Source: Candidatus Parvarchaeota archaeon (GTDB lineage: Archaea; Nanobdellota; Nanobdellia; JAFCGN01). Taken from it: a stretch of DNA of 53,166 nucleotides. The notes beneath the pieces are model-generated. The model ran no database searches, was not told where the DNA came from, and saw only the letters and a program-made list of their open reading frames with translations. The stretch spans positions 1-53,166 of the forward strand of contig JAFCGN010000007.1 of the NCBI GenBank assembly GCA_017608045.1. The letters are read 5' to 3'. This document shows, in pieces, positions 19,353-27,700 of this stretch (its first letter is position 1; each line of letters begins with the position of its first letter). The position numbers and the translations under genes are program-made.

Positions 19353-19804
19353 TCTTTAATTCTTCTATTTTTTGCAAGCATATTTAATATGATGTTTCCT
19401 GTAAATTTTCCGCTTCCATAGAAATCTTTTTTGTTTTTTATTAATACATACCCTTTTGTTAGGTTTATTGAATTAAACTCTAATATGTTTTTCCCGTGAA
19501 TCCATTTGTTCAAATTTTCTTCATCTAATTCAACAAAATTCTTTTTTGCAAAAGGCCCGATTAATTGACATGCTTCAACGCTTAATCTAAAATATTTATC
19601 ATCATAGCTTCCGAAATAGGAGCCGACAAACTCGATTCGCATCTTGTCAAGATTTATTTTATTAAATTCAGGAGGGATTATCCATACTTTTTCTTTTCCG
19701 CTCCGCAAGAAATCAAAATTAAATTTAAAGTCTTCAAGAGAGTATCTTTCTTTTAAATAATTTATTAATTCTTTTTTTTCATTTCTGGATATGATTATTG
19801 CCAT
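19349..19804 (-). CDS. PUA-domain-like protein, likely RNA-modification partner of the adjacent methyltransferase
   Basis: C-terminal IHGKNIL...KGYVLIKNKKDFYGSGKFTGNIILNMLAKNRRI resembles PUA / archaeal Nol1-associated C-terminal domains. One-nt gap to the upstream methyltransferase gene. Confidence 0.6.
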   Translation of the reverse strand: MAIIISRNEKKELINYLKERYSLEDFKFNFDFLRSGKEKVWIIPPEFNKINLDKMRIEFVGSYFGSYDDKYFRLSVEACQLIGPFAKKNFVELDEENLNKWIHGKNILEFNSINLTKGYVLIKNKKDFYGSGKFTGNIILNMLAKNRRIKD

Positions 19805-19805
19805 T

Positions 19806-20741
19806 TTATTCCACTCTTTTTATTTTACATACAAAAAAACCTTCACTATCATTATCTTGCGGGAGTATTCTTAATGCGTTTTTAATGCTTTTATGAAATT
19901 CGTTTTCTTTCCATTCAAGTATTGGTTCATGTTTTTTTAATTTTAGATTTATTTTTTCAATTTTTGCAGTTCCCCTTTTTTCTAATAAGAAATCAATCAC
20001 TTCTTCGTTTTCTTCAACAGTAACAGAACAAGTGCTGTATACAAGAGTTCCGTTCTGTTCCAAACTATCAAAACTGCTTAGAATTAATTGTTTTTGAAGC
20101 TTGCTTAGTTTTTCAACTGCTTTTAAACTCCACATTTTAGGTATATGCAAGTTTCTTCTTACAGTTCCGCTTGCACTGCAAGGAGCATCTAAAAGAACAT
20201 AGTTAAATTTTTGAGGTATTTTGCGAAAACTCCTTCCATCCATTCGGGTTATGATAGTATTAATAACTCCCATTCTTTGGATATTGCTTCTTAATACTCT
20301 AAGTCTGTTCATTTCAGGTTCATTAGCAACAATGATTCCAGTGTTTTTCATTATTTGAGCGATAGAGGTTGTTTTGCTCCCTGGTGCTGCTGCAATATCA
20401 AGAACAATTGAGTGTTTTTCAGGATTTAAAACAATAGGAGGTATCATGCTTGCGCTTTCCTGCACATAAAAGTATCCTAAAAGGTGTTCAAGCGATTTCC
20501 CTATGGGATTCGGTTTTTCTATTACTTTATAACCATTCGGAACAAAACTAATTTTATTGAATACCCATCCTTTTTTTTCTAATCTTTCAATAATTTCTTT
20601 TTCATTTATTTTTAATGTGTTAATCCTTATACATGAGTTTAATGGTTTTAAACTCCATTCAAAGAATTCTTTCGCTTCTTTTTGAAGTAATTCTTTGAAA
20701 TAATCCTTGAATTGTTTTGATAAAATATTTTTTTTATTCAT
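19806..20741 (-). CDS. RNA (cytosine-5) methyltransferase, NOL1/NOP2/Sun family
   Basis: VLDIAAAPGSKTTSIAQ, YVLLDAPCSASGTVRRN, LVYSTCSVTVEENEEVID. Confidence 0.93.
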   Translation of the reverse strand: MNKKNILSKQFKDYFKELLQKEAKEFFEWSLKPLNSCIRINTLKINEKEIIERLEKKGWVFNKISFVPNGYKVIEKPNPIGKSLEHLLGYFYVQESASMIPPIVLNPEKHSIVLDIAAAPGSKTTSIAQIMKNTGIIVANEPEMNRLRVLRSNIQRMGVINTIITRMDGRSFRKIPQKFNYVLLDAPCSASGTVRRNLHIPKMWSLKAVEKLSKLQKQLILSSFDSLEQNGTLVYSTCSVTVEENEEVIDFLLEKRGTAKIEKINLKLKKHEPILEWKENEFHKSIKNALRILPQDNDSEGFFVCKIKRVE

Positions 20742-20750
20742 TTTTTTCCC

Positions 20751-21182
20751 TCAGAAAATCTTTAACATGCAAATTCCAACTAAAATCCCGTAGATTGCTC
20801 CACCAACAACATCAATTAAATCATGAACACCTAACTTAATTCTTGAATATGCTATGAAAAAAGCAAATGGTAAGATAAAAAAGCCAAGAAGCGGGGTCCA
20901 ATAACCCATAATTATTGTTAATAGAAAAATGCTGCTTGTATGACTGCTTGGGAACGCGTAATCTTTTGAATGTTTTGTTTTAATTTTTCTCTTTTTTTTT
21001 ACAATTTTTTTAATCAATTTTATGCTAAGAATACTGAATAATTCTCCAATAATTATTTGCAAGCTGATTTTTTTTATATCAAGATTTAAACTCCAAAAAA
21101 CAAGTAGGATTAATAAAACCATGATGAATAGTCCTAACTTTGCTTTTGAATCAATTAAATCAAAAATTTTTTTTGTTTTCAA
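20751..21182 (-). CDS. PAP2-type phosphatase membrane protein
   Basis: KTKHSKDYAFPSSHTSSIF ... AYSRIKLGVHDLIDVVGGAI. Confidence 0.85.
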   Translation of the reverse strand: MKTKKIFDLIDSKAKLGLFIMVLLILLVFWSLNLDIKKISLQIIIGELFSILSIKLIKKIVKKKRKIKTKHSKDYAFPSSHTSSIFLLTIIMGYWTPLLGFFILPFAFFIAYSRIKLGVHDLIDVVGGAIYGILVGICMLKIF

Positions 21183-21284
21183 TAAAAGACACCTTAATAC
21201 TCATAAATTTTTTATTTTTTAAGTATTTTGAGGCTCTCAATAAAAATAATTATTTATTTATAATAAAAAATACTATGAACGAAT

Positions 21285-21812
21285 ATGTCTGTGAGAGTAT
21301 ATGAAGGAATAACTTTAGTAATTATTCCTGTTGAACAATATTTTAAAAAAAATATTTCTTTAATAAGTAATTTTTCAAAAAAAGGTTATGAAATTATTTA
21401 TGTAACTTCTAACAAGCCTTTTAAAATATTGAATGAAGTTTTTAAGAAAAAAAAGATAGAGAACGTGTTTGTTATAGATATGATAACTAAAACAGCTGTT
21501 AATGCTCCTAAAAAAGAAAAAAATGTTTTATTTACAAATTCTCCAACATCTTTAACAGAAGTTTCAATAAGCATTAACCAATTGCTTAATAAGTTGAAAA
21601 ACAAAAAAAGAATGTTATTCTTTGATTCTTTGACTGCATTAAGAATTTATAATGATGAATCTCGCGTTGAAAAATTCACGCATTTTTTAACAAATAAGCT
21701 GCGCTTTGCAGAAGTAAAAGCAATTTTTATTAGTGTGGAAGAGGAAACTGACAAACTTTTAATACAAAAACTTTCTTTATTAGTTGATAATGTGGTGAAA
21801 TTAAATGATTAA
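21285..21812 (+). CDS. KaiC/RAD55-like protein lacking a P-loop
   Basis: Walker-B-like RMLFFDSLTALRIYND and C-terminal VDNVVKLN, but no GxxGxGKT. Paralogous to 26203-26736 (shared SPxxLTEx-I and FDSLxxLxIYxD). Confidence 0.6.
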   Translation: MSVRVYEGITLVIIPVEQYFKKNISLISNFSKKGYEIIYVTSNKPFKILNEVFKKKKIENVFVIDMITKTAVNAPKKEKNVLFTNSPTSLTEVSISINQLLNKLKNKKRMLFFDSLTALRIYNDESRVEKFTHFLTNKLRFAEVKAIFISVEEETDKLLIQKLSLLVDNVVKLND

Positions 21813-22587
21813 TATGCTTTTCATTTTGCAATTAATTGATTTTTTGGTTGTAGGAGGATTAATAATTAATTTTTTTCTTATGATGTTAGCATATTTTGGG
21901 TTTGAAAAAGGAGAAACAAAAAATCTTATGAAAAGCAATATTTCTTTACAATTCTTTGTTTCATTGCTTATTATTTCTTTAGTTATTTCTCAAGTAAGAA
22001 GTGGGTATGCTGGTTTGGAAGATATTAACTATTATATTCAAAGAGTTTTATTCTTGATTGTGCTTATTGTAGAAAGCAGGTTTGTTCTTAAATTGAATGT
22101 TTTTTCAGCAAATTTTGGATTTAAAACAAGTTATGAAGGCATCTTATCATTATTTAATTTAAAACCTGAAAAAGAGATTACAAACAGTCAAAGAAGAGAA
22201 CATTTATCATTTTTAATCCTTGTTTCAGTAATGTTTTTTGCAACAATTTTTTTAATAAAAAGTTATCTTCCTCAAAACGACCTTGAAGTTTTTTCTGACG
22301 GCATAATAGGTCTTTTATACATTATTGCTTTTGGATTTAATTTTATTGCCTTTAAATTCACTAATAATAAGAAGGTATTTTGTATTTCAGCAAGTTTTTT
22401 CGGACTTGCTATAATTCGTCTTTTTGAAATTGGTTTTCAAGGATTAGATTATATTGCGCCTGCAAGCACTCATTATTTTGCAAAAATGCTTATTGAATTG
22501 TTTAGGATGTTATTTATTATTTTCCTCTTATATTTTATGTTTGGATTAATAAAAAATAACAAAAAAACAGGTGATGTTCTTGATTAA
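21805..22587 (+). CDS. Multi-pass membrane protein (sensor-like)
   Basis: Several hydrophobic segments; overlaps the preceding gene. Confidence 0.55.
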   Translation: MINMLFILQLIDFLVVGGLIINFFLMMLAYFGFEKGETKNLMKSNISLQFFVSLLIISLVISQVRSGYAGLEDINYYIQRVLFLIVLIVESRFVLKLNVFSANFGFKTSYEGILSLFNLKPEKEITNSQRREHLSFLILVSVMFFATIFLIKSYLPQNDLEVFSDGIIGLLYIIAFGFNFIAFKFTNNKKVFCISASFFGLAIIRLFEIGFQGLDYIAPASTHYFAKMLIELFRMLFIIFLLYFMFGLIKNNKKTGDVLD

Positions 22588-22846
22588 TGTATATGCAATT
22601 TTGTCTATTGTAATTAATTTTATTTTATCAATTATATTTGGTTTTTCTTGTCTTATTTTGTTGGAAAATTTTAGGAAAAAAAATTACTCTTATTTAATAA
22701 TTGGTTTAGCCATTTTTAGTATTGTTTATTTGTTGAAAGGTGTTTTTAGTTTTTTAGTATTGTTTAATACTCCTTATTGGATTTTTGTTAATCTTCTTGA
22801 ATCCTTGGGCATGATTTTTGTTATATTGTCAATAATTGCTTATTGA
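22571..22846 (+). CDS. Small membrane protein
   Basis: Three hydrophobic segments; overlaps the preceding gene. Confidence 0.5.
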   Translation: MMFLINVYAILSIVINFILSIIFGFSCLILLENFRKKNYSYLIIGLAIFSIVYLLKGVFSFLVLFNTPYWIFVNLLESLGMIFVILSIIAY

Positions 22847-22903
22847 GAATGTTCAAATTTTAATGAATAATTTAAAATAGTTAGTTTTTGTATATTCATA
22901 TAT

Positions 22904-25333
22904 ATGAAAAATGATAATAAGGAACTTTTTTCTAAAAAAGATTTTAATAACTTAATAAGATTGTTTGGAAAAGCCATAATAAAACTTGATTTAAAAACTG
23001 GTAAGTATGATTTCGTTTTAGGGAATATAGAGAAGTATGGATATTCAAAAGAGAATTTTCAGAAAAAATTTTTTATTAAGGACATAATGCATCCAGAAGA
23101 TGTTAAAAACATACTGTTGAGAGACATAAAATTAATGAATGAAGGTAAAACACCTCCATTGAGGGAAAATTTTAGAATAAAAAACCCAAAAGGAGGGTAT
23201 TATTTTGTTGAACAAAGAAATCATTGGATAAAAGATAAGGAAGGAAATTTTACACACTTAATGGCTGTTTTAGAGGATAAAACTAAAGAAAAAACGCTTG
23301 AAGAAAAGTTAAAAAAAAATGAGGAACTTTATGAAACACTTGTTGAAAGGGCTAATGATGGAATCTTATTAATACATAATAAAAAAATAATTTTTGTAAA
23401 TAAAAAGATTACAAAAATGTTTGGTTATTCAAAAAACGAGATTTTAAATACTGATTTTACAAAATATGTAAGCAAAAAAGAGATTCCTAAATTGCTTAAA
23501 CTTTATGTTAATCGTTTTCTCGGAAAAAAAGTGCCGACAATTTATGAAACAATTCTGATTAATAAAAATGGAGAAGAAGTTATTGTGGAAGTGAATGGTG
23601 GTTTAGTGGATTATGAGGGTAAAAAATGTGATTTAGTGTTTATTAGGGATATAACTGAGAGAAAAAAGACAGCTGAAAAAATAATTGAAAGTGAAGAAAA
23701 ATTCAGAACTTTGTTTGATAACCTGAATGATGGTGTAGTAATTTATGATTATGTTGAGAATCAAAATGATTTTGTTTTTGTTGACTTAAATAAAGCAGTA
23801 GAGAAAATGGAGGGTGTAAGAAGAAAACATGTAATTGGGAAAAGAGTTACAAAAGTTTTTCCTATTGTAAAAAAAACAGGTTTATTTGATGTTTTTCAAA
23901 GGGTTTTTAAAACAGGAACACCAGAATTCAAAACAATTGTTTTTCGTGATAAAAAAAATAAAATTTATGCTTATAGAAAAAATTATGTTTTTAAACTTCC
24001 TGATAATCATTTAGTAGTAATTTATAAAGATTTAACAAAAGAAAAAGTAGCTGAACAAAAAATAATTGAAAGTGAAGAAAAATTCAGAACACTTTTTGAA
24101 ACAGCAAACATTGGTATTTCTTTGATGAAAAAAGAGGTTTTTACTGATTGTAATCAAAAATTTCTCGAATTATTTGGGCTTAATTCAAAAAAACAAATAA
24201 TTGGTAAAACAATATATGATTTTTTTCCGCAAAAACAAACACATGGAAAGGATTCAAAAACAAAAGCAAAACAATTATTTAATAAAACATTAAAAGGGCA
24301 AGCGCAATTCCTTGAATGGAAATTTAAAAAACTTAATAACACTGTGTTTGATGCAGAAGTAACATTGTCAAGATTAATAATTAAAAACGAGCCATATATT
24401 CTTATTTTTGTCAAAGACATTACAGAAAGAAAAAAAATAGAGCAAAAATTGGTGATTGCACAAAAGAAATTGAAAGAATACTCCTTAAATCTTGAAAAGA
24501 AAGTTAAGGAAAGAACAAAAGAGTTGAAGAAAACAATAAAGGCACTTAAACTAAAAGAAAAAAGATTAATTAATTCAAAAAAAGCTTTAATAAATCTTAC
24601 AGGAGAACTTAATAGTGCTTTAAAAGAATTGAAAAAATTAGATGAGATGAAAACGCGTTTTTTAAGCACAATAAGCCATGAATTAAGAACACCCATGACT
24701 CCTATGAAAGCACAATTGCAAATGCTTTTAAAAAAATATTTTGGAGAGTTGAATGATGAACAAGAAGAAAGTCTTAGAATTGTGCTTAATAATACTGAAA
24801 GACTTGATTCCCTTATAGCTGATTTACTTGATGTTTCAAGAATACAAGCAAAAGCACTTAAACTCTTTCTTAAAAAAAATAGTTTAAATGAGGTGATAAA
24901 AGAAACTCTTAAATTGCTTGAACCAAAAATAAAGAAAAAAGGTCTTGACATAAGCATAAGATTAACACCGCTTCCTAAATTTTATTTTGACAAGAACAGG
25001 ATAACGCAGGTGATGATTAATTTATTAGATAATGCAGTTAAATTTACTCCAAAAGGAAAAATAAGCGTGTTTTCCAAAAAATCTAGAAAAAAAGCAATCG
25101 TGGTTATAAAAGACACGGGAGTTGGAATTTCAAAAGAAATTCAATCAAAATTGTTTCACCCATTTATTCAAGAGGATACTTCTAAAACAAGAAATTTTGG
25201 AGGTACAGGTCTTGGATTAAGCATTTGTAAAGGAATAATAGATGCACATAATGGGAGAATATGGTTTGAAAGTAAGAAAAACAAAGGAAGCACGTTTTAT
25301 TTTGAGTTGCCAATTAAAGAAAGTTTGAAATAG
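22904..25333 (+). CDS. Multi-PAS sensor histidine kinase
   Basis: PAS repeats (IIESEEKFRTLF twice, DITERKK), HisKA FLSTISHELRTPMTPMKAQLQ, N-box NLLDNAVKFTPKG, G1 DTGVGIS, G2 GGTGLGLSICKGII. Confidence 0.96.
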   Translation: MKNDNKELFSKKDFNNLIRLFGKAIIKLDLKTGKYDFVLGNIEKYGYSKENFQKKFFIKDIMHPEDVKNILLRDIKLMNEGKTPPLRENFRIKNPKGGYYFVEQRNHWIKDKEGNFTHLMAVLEDKTKEKTLEEKLKKNEELYETLVERANDGILLIHNKKIIFVNKKITKMFGYSKNEILNTDFTKYVSKKEIPKLLKLYVNRFLGKKVPTIYETILINKNGEEVIVEVNGGLVDYEGKKCDLVFIRDITERKKTAEKIIESEEKFRTLFDNLNDGVVIYDYVENQNDFVFVDLNKAVEKMEGVRRKHVIGKRVTKVFPIVKKTGLFDVFQRVFKTGTPEFKTIVFRDKKNKIYAYRKNYVFKLPDNHLVVIYKDLTKEKVAEQKIIESEEKFRTLFETANIGISLMKKEVFTDCNQKFLELFGLNSKKQIIGKTIYDFFPQKQTHGKDSKTKAKQLFNKTLKGQAQFLEWKFKKLNNTVFDAEVTLSRLIIKNEPYILIFVKDITERKKIEQKLVIAQKKLKEYSLNLEKKVKERTKELKKTIKALKLKEKRLINSKKALINLTGELNSALKELKKLDEMKTRFLSTISHELRTPMTPMKAQLQMLLKKYFGELNDEQEESLRIVLNNTERLDSLIADLLDVSRIQAKALKLFLKKNSLNEVIKETLKLLEPKIKKKGLDISIRLTPLPKFYFDKNRITQVMINLLDNAVKFTPKGKISVFSKKSRKKAIVVIKDTGVGISKEIQSKLFHPFIQEDTSKTRNFGGTGLGLSICKGIIDAHNGRIWFESKKNKGSTFYFELPIKESLK

Positions 25334-25403
25334 TAATATTGCGTTCTAATATATAGTTTTGTGTATTCATTAAAAAAGGAGTTTTAATGAATGGAGGTAT
25401 TTA

Positions 25404-25769
25404 ATGAAAAAGAAGATTCTTGTTATAGATGATGACAAAGATACATTAGAAACCATAAAAAAAATCTTGGTAAAAAATAACTATGAAGTTAAGATTCTTG
25501 AAGAACCAAAAAAATGCATAGAATTTATAAAAAAAACAAGACCAGATCTTGTGCTCTTAGATATTTTAATGCCTGAAATTTTAGGCACGGATTTGTCTGA
25601 GATAATAAAAACAGAATTTTGTAATTTACCTGTTGTTTTTTTGACAATAGTTCCAAAAGAAGAAATTGATGTTAAAAGAGTAGATGGTTATATAAGAAAA
25701 CCCTTTTACATAAAAGATCTTTTGAAACTTGTGAAAAAAGTGCTTAACAAAAAATCAGCAAACAGATAA
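25404..25769 (+). CDS. Response regulator (receiver domain only)
   Basis: KKILVIDDDKDTLETI, LVLLDILMPEI, DGYIRKPFYIKDLL. Confidence 0.93.
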   Translation: MKKKILVIDDDKDTLETIKKILVKNNYEVKILEEPKKCIEFIKKTRPDLVLLDILMPEILGTDLSEIIKTEFCNLPVVFLTIVPKEEIDVKRVDGYIRKPFYIKDLLKLVKKVLNKKSANR

Positions 25770-25810
25770 CAAAATATTAATTTAATCATGGATTATTAAA
25801 AAAAAGAGGT

Positions 25811-26188
25811 GTGTTAATGAAAAAAAAGATAATTATTGTTGATGATGAAAGAGATATAAGAAGAACTGTGAAACAAATTCTTGAAAAAGAAAATTATGAA
25901 ATTTTTACAGCAGTGAATGGTGAAGACCTTTTTAAAAAACTTGAAAGAATAACTCCAGATTTGATTCTTCTTGATATAATGATGCCTGGAATGACCACTT
26001 CTCAGATAATAGAAAAATTAAGAGACAATAAAAAAACGAGAAATATTCGGATTATTTATTTAACTGTTGTGCAAGTAAGTGAAATGGAAAAAATAAAAAT
26101 ATTGAAATCAAAAAATATTGAGGATTACATTCAAAAACCGTTTGATATTAATGATTTAAAGAAAAGAATTAGAAAAGCACTAAGATAA
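25811..26188 (+). CDS. Response regulator (receiver domain only)
   Basis: KKIIIVDDERDIRRTV, LILLDIMMPGM, DYIQKPFDINDL. Confidence 0.93.
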   Translation: MLMKKKIIIVDDERDIRRTVKQILEKENYEIFTAVNGEDLFKKLERITPDLILLDIMMPGMTTSQIIEKLRDNKKTRNIRIIYLTVVQVSEMEKIKILKSKNIEDYIQKPFDINDLKKRIRKALR

Positions 26189-26202
26189 GAGAGGCGAATT
26201 AA

Positions 26203-26736
26203 TTGGAAAATTTAGGAGAAGTATTAGAAGTTAATGATGTAATTTTAGTAAAAATAAAATCCGATGTTTATACAAAAAATATAAAAGAAATAGCAAAAAT
26301 ATTGAGCAGTAAAAATAAATTATTGTTCATAACATTGAATAAGAGTTCTGATTCTTTAATTTCTTCTTTTAAAAAATACAAAATAAATGTTGGTAATATT
26401 TATTTTTTAGATGCTATAACAAGAACATTTACTAAACCAAGAAGAATAAAGAATTCTACTTTTGTGAGATCACCGCAAGCATTGACAGAAATTGGGATTG
26501 AATTTACAAAAATTATCAAAAAATTTAAACCAGATTGCATAGTCTTTGACTCTTTAAGCACTTTAATAATTTATGAAGATGATATAAGAACTGGTTTGAA
26601 CAGGTTTATTACATCAATAATTAATAAAGCATTAAGAAATAATTTGAAAATAATTTTTTTCTGCTTAAAAAGCGATGAAAACAGCAGATTAATTAAGAAC
26701 ATAAGCATTGTTGCTGAAAAAATAATTAATATTTAA
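26203..26736 (+). CDS. KaiC/RAD55-like protein lacking a P-loop (paralog of 21285-21812)
   Basis: DCIVFDSLSTLIIYEDDIRTGLNRF retained; no Walker A motif. Confidence 0.6.
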   Translation: MENLGEVLEVNDVILVKIKSDVYTKNIKEIAKILSSKNKLLFITLNKSSDSLISSFKKYKINVGNIYFLDAITRTFTKPRRIKNSTFVRSPQALTEIGIEFTKIIKKFKPDCIVFDSLSTLIIYEDDIRTGLNRFITSIINKALRNNLKIIFFCLKSDENSRLIKNISIVAEKIINI

Positions 26737-27600
26737 TTAAACTTCTGTAAAGACTTCTTCTTCTGAATAAATTGTTATTCCACCTTTTTCAATATGGAAA
26801 GGCATTATTCTTTCTGTATGTGTTGTTCCCCTCATTTTTAAAATAGCGAGCATTCTTTCATACACATTTCCTGTTTTTACGTGGTATAATAAAATAACTC
26901 CATCTGCTGCGTATTCTTCAAGACTGAAAGTATTTTCACTTTCTAAATTAAAATCACTTGTAATGATGCTTGTAATTTTTAATCTTTTAAGCAGGTTTGC
27001 CATATCAATTAATGCTTTTCTAACTTCTATTTTTGTCTCAAAAAATAAACTTATTAAAGACCCTGGGTCAATGACAATTCGTTTGGCATTAATTAATTCA
27101 ATGGAATCCGTAATATTTTGCATTAAGGCGTCCATCTTATACAATGTATTCTTTACAATAAGAAGTTTTTTATTTTTGATTAATGGTTTAACTTTAAAAC
27201 CCATTTTTTCATAGTTCTCAATTATTCTTTCAGGTTCTTCTTCGAGAGAGATAAAAACACCGGGTTCCCCAAATTTTTTTGCACCCTCATACAAATATTG
27301 AAAGCCTAATGTAGTTTTTCCGCTGCCAGGACCGCCTGCAACAATAACAAAATTCCCTTTTGGGATTCCGCCATTCAAGGATTCATCAAGACCTGAAATC
27401 CCTGTTTTGCTTCTGATGTCTTTTTGGTTTGTTGTTTTTATTTTTTTAATAGCTTTAATATGTTTATCATATTGTTTTTTCTTTTTTGGAATTTTAGAAA
27501 TATTTTTTCGTAATTCCCCAATTTTTTTTTCAAAAACAACTTTTTCAGGCACAATATTTTTTCGTAATTCCTTAATTTTTTTATTAAATGACTTATTCAT
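26737..27600 (-). CDS. Single-domain KaiC-like RecA-superfamily ATPase
   Basis: TGISGLDESLNGGIPKGNFVIVAGGPGSGKTTLGFQYLYEGAKKFGEPGVFISLEE, RIVIDPGSLI. Confidence 0.92.
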   Translation of the reverse strand: MNKSFNKKIKELRKNIVPEKVVFEKKIGELRKNISKIPKKKKQYDKHIKAIKKIKTTNQKDIRSKTGISGLDESLNGGIPKGNFVIVAGGPGSGKTTLGFQYLYEGAKKFGEPGVFISLEEEPERIIENYEKMGFKVKPLIKNKKLLIVKNTLYKMDALMQNITDSIELINAKRIVIDPGSLISLFFETKIEVRKALIDMANLLKRLKITSIITSDFNLESENTFSLEEYAADGVILLYHVKTGNVYERMLAILKMRGTTHTERIMPFHIEKGGITIYSEEEVFTEV

Positions 27601-27700
27601 TATTTTATATAAAATAACAAATGATTATAAAGGTTTTTTCATAAACCCTTTAATGCTTTAATACCAAATACTTAATAATTTGCGGTTCATACTTATTCTT

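Noticed and set aside
24154-24957. 267-aa minus-strand ORF inside the histidine kinase gene
   Set aside because: Antisense to conserved HisKA and PAS motifs; Phe/Ser-rich low-complexity translation.
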